From: Craspedostauros australis
Lineage: Eukaryota; Bacillariophyta; Bacillariophyceae; Mastogloiales; Achnanthaceae
Length of the DNA stretch: 64,000 bases
Direction of reading: 5' to 3'
NCBI GenBank assembly: GCA_026770025.1
Contig: JAMXDE010000035.1
Span: 186,001 to 250,000, forward strand
The notes beneath the pieces were generated by a model, which did not search any database, was not told the origin of the DNA, and was given only the letters and a program-made list of their open reading frames with translations. Positions 20,601 through 30,693 of the stretch are shown piece by piece. The position numbers and the translations under genes are program-made. Position 1 is the first letter of the stretch, and the number at the start of each line of letters is the position of its first letter.

Positions 20601-22058
20601 GCACCCGTGGTTGCTGCTGCTCAACCCAAGCAAGAAAAAGCTGTGACGCTCGAGGACCTCATCAAGAAGCAAACCGAAAAGACGACGGTTACGACACCGG
20701 CTGTCTCATTGCGTGACGATCCGCCTGACGACATGGCCAAGAACGGTGTTACGCCACGCCGCAAGCCGGAGGAACCTCCGACCGACCTGAACGAGGTCGT
20801 GTCGGCAAGAGCAGTGCTGGAACCACCGGAGGAAACCAGCCCTTCTGCACAGAGCGTTAAGGAAGAAGACAAAGACGCAGGTGCAGGCGCGGACGCAGAC
20901 CAAGAAACAGCTTCCAGCCACAAACCAACGTCGCAATTCACATTCGACAAGGTTGCCGACGCGGAAGATGCCGTCGAAGATACAAACAAAGATACAGACG
21001 AAGCCAATGGCACCACCACCTCGCGCGACGATGATGCAGTCAAAGTCACTGACCTCACCGTCCTGTCAAAGGAGATGGTGTCGAACGAATTCATGCGCAG
21101 CACCCAGGGCCCGCAAGCATCGGAGCTCTTGGACAATGGCAACGTCGAAGCCGTTCAGGAACTCGCAGAGCTCTTCGTGGAGAGGAAGTACAGCGACAGC
21201 CTTTCGGAATCCACGAGCACCAAGGAAGTGGCCGCCGACATCGTCGTGCGTGTCGCGCAGAGCTTGCAGGGACCTGGCGATGGCTCCATCGCGTCCGGCA
21301 GGAGCATCGCCGACAAGAGCACCTCCTCAACCAGAAAGGAGAAGTTGAACTTGGACGTGAACTTGGAAGCCATCACCAAGGCCAACACAAATGCCAATGC
21401 CAGTACCATCGCGACCAACCAGCGAAGCATGCGTGCGCCAAGCCCCCGTCGACCACGGGTGACACCGGAGATGATGAACTTCAAGCCGAGGAGACGAAGT
21501 GTGAAGAATGCTGGCAACGATGACAGGGCACCACACTTCCAGCAGCAATATGGCAACGCTGTTCCATCGTCATCGTCGTCAGTGCCTCCTCCGCCTCCGA
21601 TCAACACCGCACCGGTGCTCGAGACGATGCAGACAGCCGCAGCGCTTTCGCCTCACTCGCAGAACAGCACACCAACGGGCCTTCCACCGAAGAACCCGAA
21701 TTCACCACGCAAGGGCATGCGTCGTGGCAGCCCCATGAGAAGGTCATCGCCTCGGCGCAAGAGAGGCGGTACCAATAACGGCAACGGTGACCAGTTCCAG
21801 ATCATCGGAGGACCCAATGAGTTTGACAACGACCGTGGCATCGGTGGCAGACAGTACAGCCTCGATGATGACGAGGTCAGTCGAGCCGAGACCGTGACGT
21901 CGCAAGCGCTGGACAGCCTCATGACACGGATTGAAATCGCGAAGGCAAGTTTGCTCGACCCCAACGCCGACGTCACGCAGCAGGCGGAGACTGCCAAGCT
22001 CATCGAACAGCTGGCATCTGCAGCAATCGCCATGAAGAAATTGGAGTCGGCCTTCTAA
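17651..22058 (+). CDS. Giant multi-zinc-ribbon protein (Auto_anti-p27/SSSCA1-like), two exons
   Basis: Exons 17651-18303 and 18491-22058 give 1406 residues; splicing joins 'GEYSVR' to 'REIATKV', which completes the second zinc ribbon. Four related units are visible, each an 'E-x5-GY/W-x-L' helix followed by C-x2-C ... C-x2-C: near 44-91 (SCPAC ... CVCC, with a 40-residue insert), 240-260 (TKVLGAKMIRGYTL, CTKC ... CVVC), 634-665 (C-x4-C ... CVVC) and 807-830 (CDVC ... CILC). This matches the zinc ribbon of the Sjogren/scleroderma autoantigen 1 family. Between units are a charged coiled coil (about 255-330, RKIRERRRLAAEREKLE) and long acidic disordered stretches; the C-terminus is Arg/Ser/Pro-rich. 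The first ATG with A at -3 (17651) is used; the frame is open upstream to a TTG at 17597. Role unknown, perhaps a scaffold. Confidence 0.82.
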
Positions 22059-24404
22059 TCGTTGGGCGTCGTCGTCGTACATCAGCGAAAGTAGAAACGC
22101 GGAGATGAACCAGGAGAAGGCTGGAACGAAACAAGCAGGAACGTTAATGTCATGAGATTGCGAGATATTTTATGTTAGACTTTACCTTTACCTACCTTAA
22201 TCATGTTCTTGACAGAGAGACAGAGACAGAGACAGAGCACATTGGAGTTACTGATGATTACGTTGTCTGCGATGGCGCGAACGAGTACAGCAACAAGTTG
22301 CATTTTTGATGAGATGAGGTGGTTTGTGTGAACACAACGACAACATCGACGATCTGCAACATCCAAGATTCCATCCAAACAACACGGTGTCATCGCGAGA
22401 CATTTCGGTGAATGTCGAAGTCACAGATGCGCGTTGCGTTTGTCGGGCTGAAATAAAAAAGACCAGGAACGACCGTTACTGGCACTAACGCCAAAAAGAG
22501 GCTTGCCAACGTTCGTGTACAATTCACGTATGTTGTTGTAGTACAGTACTCTACGTATTGGCACGAAGACAGGAGTCGAGATAGGCAGAGAATGCAACAG
22601 CAGCATGTGGACCATAGCAGCTCGTATAGTCAAACCATACACCCACACTCATCGTCAGACTACCAGCTGAGCATCGCAGAGTGGAGCAGATACATCATCA
22701 TCGCTCGCTCATTGAGGCACCAATTGATGGAGAGAGTATGGCGTTTTCCCCGAGGACTGACAACAAGACTGCTTGTTCCACATCAATCACTTGCAATCAT
22801 CTGTACCAGGCTAAGTTGACGGGTATTTGCCACCCTGCTTCCACACCAGGCCTCTCTTTGAAGCCATCGGGACCAGCATTGCGTTCACGTAGTCGTAGAG
22901 TGCATCCCACACCTCCAAATGATAGACTCACGGACTTTGCTCACGCTGACTGGATCGACTGATCGACTGCTTGACTGATTGACCGCTTGACTGATTGACT
23001 GATTGACTGATTGACTAATTGAATACTTGACTGATTGACTGCTTGGCTGATTGACTTCTTGCTTGATCGTGGAGATACATCGACAAAGTCTGTCTGAAGT
23101 TTTGTACTGCACTGTACTGCACTGTACTCCATTGTACTGCATCGCATCGCATTGCTTTGCGCTACTTTCAGAAAGTCTCGTTTCAATCCAACACTCCTTG
23201 AGGTCGACCGTACAAACTCGTATAGTGCCGAAACAAGTACCAGAAGAGCCAAGAGCGCCGTACGTACCGACCAATGCCATAGGTCGTGTGAGGACTCGAA
23301 CTCGCCACCAATGCTGAAGCGCAACCACACCCAACAATGCTGCGTAAATACGAGTAAAGTCGGTACTGCCACACCATCGCCAGCACTCTCTATCCATTCG
23401 TAGGCTAGAGAGAAAGAGACATAGGCAGAGAATCATTGGGCAGGGCCCTGCCAATACATCACACTCTGTGAGCTACAAGTGCACCTTCACACACACCCAC
23501 GCATCCCTCAACACTGCACTTCAAGTGTACTCTTCTGTACTCAAACCACACACACTGGTTGCCGATGACTTACCTACTCTACTTGCTCAGTACTAATACT
23601 CCATTATAGTCGACCAACAGAACATACGACTGCACCTGCACTTTCGTTTGAAAGCTCCATCGCGTTGTTTCTCAAATTTCAACCAACAACGGCAAGCAAC
23701 GGCAAGGTAACAGCCGAACAAGAGCCAAACATTGGCGATGTCAGACATGTGAGTCCTTCGGACTGTGGGAGTTGTCAGTGGTGCGGTGCTTGAATAAAGT
23801 AGCTCGTGTGGTGAAGCTCGTGAAATGCTACGGAGAGCAGCAGTACCTACCACCGACTGAGCTACTCTACTACGTATACGTACCAGGATTCCACGTCGTT
23901 CTGTGACCCGCCAATCAGTGCCCATCTGGTCGGCGTTCACCACCAGAATGGCCCTCCTTCACAATTTCCCACTTTTGGCGGTTACCGTGGCGGTTTTGTC
24001 CTTTCTTTCACATGCAACTCAGACGCATTGATAAAAGTCGCTGCGACATCGAGACCCGGTCCGCAGCATCCTGTTCGAAACGTATCCTTGTAACGACAAT
24101 TTAACTTCCGTCTAACCGATATTGGCGCTTTCCACGACAGGCCGGCTGTTTCAAGATCACTTCATCGACCCAATTCCATCGCATTACATAACGCGATCTC
24201 CGCCTGATTTTGTCGCTTGTTGCTGGCTTGGGATCGGTACTTGTGTTGGTAGCAGTGCTCGTACGTTGGTGGTATCGTGGTGTAAGCAGGTAAGAGCGTT
24301 ACGAGGTTGAAAGGCAGCAATAGCCGGCGTGCGATGCCGGAGAGAGCCGATGATTCCAGGATTGTCATAAGATCATCAACTCTCAAATTAGACAACCGAT
24401 ACCA
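22059..24404. other. Long intergenic region, repeats only
   Basis: No convincing gene. Minus-strand frames over 22885-23454 are made of the GATTGACT repeat. A (CACTGTACTG)-like direct repeat lies near 23105-23140. The last few hundred bases are the 5' flank of the ICG-domain gene and include a small perfect hairpin (stem CCGGC/GCCGG) at 24324-24340. Confidence 0.5.
22950..23058. repeat. Octamer tandem repeat (GATTGACT)n
   Basis: About thirteen imperfect head-to-tail copies of GATTGACT with variants such as GCTTGACT and AATTGAAT. Confidence 0.93.
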
Positions 24405-25809
24405 ATGATGCAGCGACAACAACACGAGCAGCAACCGCTGCAGGAACAAGAACGGCAACCGCATGTCAAGGAGGAACAGCAACAGCAGCCGCAGCAGTCG
24501 GCCGGGCTTTCAACGGGGTTCCGACCATCCGACGATGATGTGATTTGTGGCTGGGCTCGTCAGAACTACAACCACCGTGAGTGTGCCCAGCGCTTGGTTG
24601 CACGTTGTCGCGTTGTCGCACTGTTGTACGAGTACTTGCGTTCGTGCCTGCGTGTTGTACGCGACAACAAGTCGTGGCTTCGGCGTGGTACTTTTTCAAA
24701 CCGCTGCAGGCTGAGTGCCGAGCCGATGGCATGTCAGACTTCTCACCGCTCTGCCTTGCTTTTGCTGCTTCTGGCTGCGTTACACACTTGCCATCCTCGA
24801 CTTCGCTGGGACCAAACTGAACTAAACTAAACTGGACAATGCTTGACAAACCACAGCTGGGAACAAGCGCTTCCGTGAGCTTATCAGCTCGCAGGTGCCC
24901 CGATACATTAAGGCACAGACAAAGAGCGAGAAGGGGATGATCATCACTGAAATTGTCGAGATCATGCGCAGCAAGTCTCCAACTGGGGTGGGGATGGTGC
25001 GCATCGACAAGTCCACGGGGCAATGGGTTGCGTTGGAACTGAACAAGGCCAAGGACAAGGTGGGACACGCGCTTAGGAAGGCCACCCACGAGTACACGAG
25101 GAAACAGGGGGGACAGCACCACAGCAGCGGTGCCAAAGACAAGATGGCAGACAGGGCAGCCACGTCGAAGGCCAGGTCCAAGATCGGCCGATCCTTCAGC
25201 GTTGACAGCAGGAGCACAACTGGCGCCATGAGTGTCTCCTCCGCTCCGCCCTACCACCCTAGCCAGCTGCCACCACCGCCTCCGCCAGGCCCCGATGGCC
25301 ACCCTGGGTACTCCAAGAACGTCCACTACAGTGGTGACTACAGGCCGTTGCATCACCCGTCCATGTTCGCTCCCATCCCGCACAGCTACGCGTCGGCTCC
25401 GTTGCCGCCGCCACCAGCACACCCATCCCACCAGCATCCACATTCATATTCAGGCCCACACACGCACCACCCATCCTCACCAACCAGCGAGATGGCGAAG
25501 CTTGTCACGCCTTGCGCAAGCACTGACACGGCTTCAGCGTCGCATCAGCAGGATGGTCACCCCAGCAAGTACCCAGAAGGCAGCACCAGCCACAGTGCTG
25601 GCCACCACCCTGGCGAAAACCCTCCTGACTCGGCCGCACCGGGTGGCTGGCCTTGGCATCATCACCCGCATCATGGTCCATCATACAACTACCCAATGAT
25701 GCCATCCCATCCACCACCGTCCGCCATGTGGAATCGTCACTGGTATGCACCACCGCCATCCCCGTTCCGCGCTCCACACACCCGAGCCGACAACGAACGC
25801 AACTACTGA
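24405..25809 (+). CDS. Diatom-type ICG/'HPGNKRFRELI' domain protein (DUF6824-like), two exons
   Basis: Exons 24405-24576 and 24857-25809 give 374 residues. Splicing completes the conserved block NHPGNKRFRELISSQVPRYI, followed by AKTKSEK-like residues, IITEIVEIMRSKSPTGVG and VGHALRKATHEY. This single N-terminal domain of about 90 residues is common in diatom genomes and is usually called a domain of unknown function (I believe DUF6824; no search was possible). The first exon is Gln-rich. The rest is Pro/His/Ser-rich low complexity, typical of transcription-associated proteins, so a DNA- or chromatin-linked role is a guess. The usual 'CGRG' start of the domain reads 'CGWA' here, so a normally conserved Arg-Gly is changed. 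Confidence 0.8.
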
Positions 25810-27017
25810 CATCCCAGTAGAACCAAACCAACGATGATGAGACACGGCCAGTTCAACCTACTCACCCAACAGAGCCACATTTGAACACACTTCCTTCGAT
25901 CCAACTTTGACAAACCCAAACACCATCGCCCAATTCAACAAACCTGAACTGAAGCAAGTGTTGTTCATCCGAACCAAGTGCAACTCGGCACAGACACACA
26001 AACACAACTCAACGTGAAACAACTACCACATCATACGATATCATACATATCATACTCACACCTTGTACCACTATACAACGAACAGCGAAACAAGTACCAT
26101 AATAATAAGCCATGTACTTTTCATTTAACTCTCCTCTAAACAACAATCATTCACATCCACATTCTACACGAGGACAATAACCATCCGTGTTAGGCCATTG
26201 CTTAACTGCGCTACATCTGGGCGTCTCGCGTCAGTTTTTGTGAAGGTGATGACACCGGTACTTCCGCAACAGGCCTCGGAACTTTGGGCAAGCGTGCCCG
26301 CCGTCCGTCTTCGCGCATACTATGCTTTGAAACCTGTGTCCCATCAAAGCCCCCTGACGCGACAGCACATCCACGAGTACTAGTTGCGCAAGTATGGGTG
26401 CGACCCCTCCACTTACCAAACTATACTCACATCGATGTGGCACCAAGAACGCTCCCAGCTCTGCGAGAGAGTGCAACATTTGTATGAACAATCAGTTGTT
26501 CCTTCACTCACTCACAGACAACAGCAACTTACCTGGGTTCGAGTGATCGCATCGTACACTTTTGAAGTTGTGCAACTCTCTGTGCATTGTGAATCGCCAT
26601 CGGGACTTGGACGTGTTTGGGGAGGCCACGCACAGTAGAGTACATGATACTTCACTACTCTACGCTGCTGCTCGTACATTTGATACGAGCATGCACTGTA
26701 CTAGCATAATATGTACCTGCACGGATACAAGTACACATGGTACGTCATGAATGCGTTGGTTGTCGTGACCTTCGTTATTATTGCCGTCATCTTCATGAAA
26801 GTTGTCATCATCGTCATGGCAGTTATCATCACAACCACAATCACACCTGCACCAGACTAGTACTTGTACCAACACGCCACAATCGCACCATGGCAGTAAT
26901 AGTACGAGTAGTGCCATCATGGACGAACACAACACACCGTGATCAAAAGCCAAAGTCTCCCACTGTGCCATCAAGAGTGTGGTGACAGTGCTCTACCATA
27001 CATTTAGTACTGGCATT
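25810..27017. other. Intergenic, 3' flanks of two convergent genes
   Basis: A-rich downstream sequence of the ICG-domain gene, then short unconvincing frames (26198-26750). A 'gtacctg/tactag'-rich section near 26640-26890 contains an inverted repeat (GCTCGTA...TACGAGC, 26675-26692). No gene supported. Confidence 0.5.
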
Positions 27018-29714
27018 CTACTCCAACTCTCCCACCTTGACCAAGTTCGTCTTCCACATGTCCTTCATTTCATCCATGACGATCCACCGCAAGCTGCTGT
27101 CGTTGCATCCGACGACCTTCATCTGCGATGCGTCCGTCTCATCGTCTTCCTGCGTGTCCGTAGACTTCACAGAGACTGCGTCGTTGTCGTCGTTGCTACC
27201 GCCCACAACCACCTTCTCGTTGGCCTTATACTCCAGCATCATCTCAAAACCTTCATTGTCCCTGGAGTATCCGGACAACAGCTTAACGCGTCCACGTGCC
27301 AAGCGCTTCAGCACCAATTGTGACAGATCACGCGGGTCGCAGTCCACAAAGGCATATAAGTGATGCTTGGACATGCGGCATTGCTCCATCTGTTCCTGAA
27401 TCCACGCCATCTGCCCGTCGTCCTGCTTGCCACCATTGCCCTTGTCCCTGACAAATTCGTCGAGCAAGGTCGCCGAATTTAGCACCATGCCTTGAAATCC
27501 GTTCAACCAGAACGAATAGTAGGATGCGTTGCGGTTGTACGCGACCGGGATGGAGTCGCTGACGCGGGACAGGAATTTCTTAAATTTGGCAGGCATCGCC
27601 GAACGGCATGTCACGACGACCAGCTTGGGACGCGAACGGTTGATGTTGGCGATGCACTTCTTCCATTCCTTCAGCCGCTTCTTCTGCTCCTCCTGTTCAT
27701 CCTCGCTGCCTGCAGCAGTATACAGCGCCTCGTTCAGCAGATGCACAATGTGCGTCGGTTCCGGATCATCCTTGGTGGCGTACGGATCCGCGCTGCCGCG
27801 CGCTGCCTGCAATTTGCCTTCATCGTCATTCATCTGCGTCAAGCCCACCATGTCACGATCGCGCATCTTGATGTCGAGCAAATCTGGATCGGAGGCCACG
27901 AAGCGATGCAGCACGCGGGTTTCATCGTTCTTGGCAAATACCTTGCATCTGTCAAGAGTGTGCAGGATGAGCTTGCGTTCGCGGTCTGCCAAAAGCAGGA
28001 AATCATGGCGTTTGGATTTGCAGCCAGGCGGGTACTGATCGCAAACCTCCAAATTCAGTGCATCCTGTTTGGCCAGCTCGGCGCAAGCGCGGATGCACAA
28101 ATCCTGCAGTGATGGAATGTTGTGCTCCGTTTTGTAGGCATCATCATCATCATCTGTGCCAGCGTCTTTTGCATTTGCATCGTCATTTTGGGCCTCGCCG
28201 TTGTTGTTGGTGCTGCTGCTGAAGAATGCATGATTTCGCAATTTATCATACGGCTTGCCGCCATCGTTGCGACCCGAAGCCACGACCTTCCCATTCTGCA
28301 CCTGAAAGCAATCCGCACCGAACCGCTGATCCGGTTGCACCTGCATCAAACGCGTCACAAGGTCCCACGCATCCGCATCCGGAATGCCCCACGACATGCG
28401 CGGTAGCAACCCACGTTTGATGCGCAGGAAGGTCAGGTACGGGCTGGGACTCCAGTAGGGCGTGCACCCTGTCATGAGGATGTACGCCATGGCGCCCAAG
28501 GCCCACAGATCCGCCGTGTGCGTGGCGGGTGGGAATGTCGAGGTGGTGCTCTTCTGCTTGCCCGGCATGGCCGAAAATCCCGTGACGGCTTCGGGGCTCA
28601 TGAAATCCGGCGTGCCCACGAATTCGGGTCCATTGAGGTCCGTGTGCACCAAGTCCTTGGCCGTGCCGAAATCGATCAGCACGACGTGATTTCGTTCATT
28701 GAGCAGCACGTTTTCCGGTTTCAAGTCGCGATGTACGATGCCGTGGCAATGCAGGTGTTCCAGAACATCGATGAGCTGGCGCATCCACACCTTGACCTGG
28801 GATCCGTGGCAACCGACCATGCAACCGTTGTACCGTATCCGGCTCCACAGATCCGGGTTGGTGCTGTGGAGATCCATGAGGTAGTAGAGGTTCTCGTAGT
28901 CCTGGAAGGAATGGTACATGCGCACGAGGAATGGATGCGGTGGCAATCTCTGCAGCAGGACCCTCGCCTCCATCTTGATCTCATTGTAGACGTTGGGATG
29001 CTGCCGTTTGGCCAGATCCGCGGCCTGCTTCTTGGGCAGAATCTTGAGAGCGAAGGTCTCCTCGGTCTTGCGATGCTGCGCGACGACGATCTCCGAGAAG
29101 TTGCCGACGCCCAGCGATTTCTGCTTGATGAACTCGCGGATGGAGACGGGTCGCTGGACGTTCTTGACGGTGGTGATGTTGTTGCTGCCGCCACCGTCCG
29201 CACCGGATGACTTGGCCTCCTGCAGCAGATCTTCGAATGCCTTCGTCTGCACTTCATCCAACGTCGCGATGGTATCAAGCGCATCGTCCAGGGTGGCTTG
29301 CGCGGAACTGTAGAGCTCCAGAGCGATGTAGGTCTTCGCGAGACGGTACGCCGCCTTGGCGTGCTGGTGATTCGATAGATTCCACGCTCGCAGGGCATCG
29401 TCACGCGACATCTCGTATCGCTCCATCTGGTAGGCGCAGGCCGCCCGGTTGCAGAGGTTGATGATGATGGCCGTCTTGAGCTCCTCCGAGAGACGCATGA
29501 CGCCGTCGGCGATGTTGGTGGCCGACGCGGTCATTTCCGTCGTCGCGCGTTCGATGGCGAGCGTGTAGTACATGACTGCGTTGTCCAGCTCCCCCTGCTG
29601 GAATTCGTGGTTGCCCTTTTGTCGCAGATCTTCCAGATTGTCGTCGCCGACTTTGATCTCATCCAGCAAGGCGGATGCAGCCGCAGTTGCAGCTGTGGGC
29701 GAAGGTGTGGTCAT
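27018..29714 (-). CDS. TPR + PDK1-like AGC protein kinase + degenerate CPPED1-like phosphoesterase domain
   Basis: An 898-residue single-exon protein with three parts. Residues about 25-165 contain TPR helices (LRQKGNHEFQQGELDNAVMY). A Ser/Thr kinase of PDK1 type follows at about 198-470 with all catalytic motifs: LGVGNFSEIVV, the ATP-site Lys in FALKILPKK, HRDLKPENVLL near 325, DFGTAKDL near 345, and a GTPDFMSPEAV activation segment. Residues about 685-898 align by eye with the CPPED1/calcineurin-like phosphoesterase fold: KLVVVTCRSAMPAKF, YYSFWLNGFQGMVLNS, QMAWIQEQMEQ, VKLLSGYSRDN. The metal ligands expected there (GD, GNHD and GHxH-type residues) are replaced, so this part should be inactive. 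The ATG at 29714 opens the frame. Probable signalling kinase; the dead domain may bind substrate or regulate. Confidence 0.85.
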   Translation of the reverse strand: MTTPSPTAATAAASALLDEIKVGDDNLEDLRQKGNHEFQQGELDNAVMYYTLAIERATTEMTASATNIADGVMRLSEELKTAIIINLCNRAACAYQMERYEMSRDDALRAWNLSNHQHAKAAYRLAKTYIALELYSSAQATLDDALDTIATLDEVQTKAFEDLLQEAKSSGADGGGSNNITTVKNVQRPVSIREFIKQKSLGVGNFSEIVVAQHRKTEETFALKILPKKQAADLAKRQHPNVYNEIKMEARVLLQRLPPHPFLVRMYHSFQDYENLYYLMDLHSTNPDLWSRIRYNGCMVGCHGSQVKVWMRQLIDVLEHLHCHGIVHRDLKPENVLLNERNHVVLIDFGTAKDLVHTDLNGPEFVGTPDFMSPEAVTGFSAMPGKQKSTTSTFPPATHTADLWALGAMAYILMTGCTPYWSPSPYLTFLRIKRGLLPRMSWGIPDADAWDLVTRLMQVQPDQRFGADCFQVQNGKVVASGRNDGGKPYDKLRNHAFFSSSTNNNGEAQNDDANAKDAGTDDDDDAYKTEHNIPSLQDLCIRACAELAKQDALNLEVCDQYPPGCKSKRHDFLLLADRERKLILHTLDRCKVFAKNDETRVLHRFVASDPDLLDIKMRDRDMVGLTQMNDDEGKLQAARGSADPYATKDDPEPTHIVHLLNEALYTAAGSEDEQEEQKKRLKEWKKCIANINRSRPKLVVVTCRSAMPAKFKKFLSRVSDSIPVAYNRNASYYSFWLNGFQGMVLNSATLLDEFVRDKGNGGKQDDGQMAWIQEQMEQCRMSKHHLYAFVDCDPRDLSQLVLKRLARGRVKLLSGYSRDNEGFEMMLEYKANEKVVVGGSNDDNDAVSVKSTDTQEDDETDASQMKVVGCNDSSLRWIVMDEMKDMWKTNLVKVGELE

Positions 29715-30693
29715 CGTGGAAGTGGCTGCGATTGTGTGAATGCGTGAATGCGTGAATGCGTGAGTGCGTGAATGGCTTCACTTGAATGAGCTTGAGGAGC
29801 GGACTTTGCCCTTGCGCTTCTATGATGCAATACGTATAATCTAATACGTATTCTATTAGATTGTATTCTATGATATAATACTTGTGTCCTTGTACGAGCA
29901 TGGGCGCAGCACAAGGAGCAGCAACACCGATACTGCTATGATGCTCTTGCACGTTGCGATCCTTGCCGTTGTGACCGTTGTGGCCGTTGTGCGTGTCCTT
30001 GCTCTCTGTTGTCTGCCTTCGCCTCTCCACCAAAGCCAACCACAAAGATTCCGCGTGTGTGCGTTGTCTTCGTGTTTTTGTCACCGAGACATCTTTCGAT
30101 TCTCATCTTCCGAGGTGCTTCTTTAGACTTATTTCCCAAACTTGGAAAGCGTCTGTCATGCACACGTCTGACATCCACCACCAAAATGAAACCAAACGCA
30201 GGAACACGAACGTCAATCGACATCACTTCAACCAAAATACAGAGAGAGAGATTCTCTGCGTCGTTCTTCTCGCATCATTTCCACCAACGATCATCATCAT
30301 TACCACAATCATCAACATCACAACAGTCACCAACATCAGAGCATCCACCAACATCAACATCAACATCTCCTTCAACACCAACACGAACGAGAGGCAAAGA
30401 GGACATTGAGGGAAGTGCCCATCGCATCAGATTAGAGAATAGAGAAGTTTAGCAGAAAAGTTCAGCATACGCAAGAACGACGACGTAAAACCAACATCAC
30501 ACGTTTGTTGAACCCAAGTGAAGAGCATCGATAGCGGAGGTCCATTGCAGCAGAGTCGGGCAGACTTGAATGCATCGGAGCGGAGCAACGGATCCATCGA
30601 TTCATCCCATTCATCAACGATTCCGACGATTTCAAGACGGAAAGAGAGACAACAGCAACAGCAATAGCAATAGCAATAGCAATAGCAACAACC
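29715..30693. other. Divergent region between the kinase and eIF4G-like genes
   Basis: Contains an 8-base GTGAATGC-type repeat at about 29736-29772 next to the kinase start, CAACATC-type repeats near 30310-30370, and an AGCAAT repeat leader (30660-30690) in front of the eIF4G-like ATG. Frames such as 30009-30452 are low complexity and not accepted. Confidence 0.55.

Noticed and set aside
23285..23320. GGACTCGAACTC, similar to a reverse-strand tRNA T-loop
   Set aside because: The T-stem does not pair and no cloverleaf could be built.
26527..26536. ACTTACCTGG, resembling the 5' end of U1 snRNA
   Set aside because: The following 160 bases do not show U1 stem-loops with the expected loop sequences, and no Sm site was found. 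The match is probably chance.
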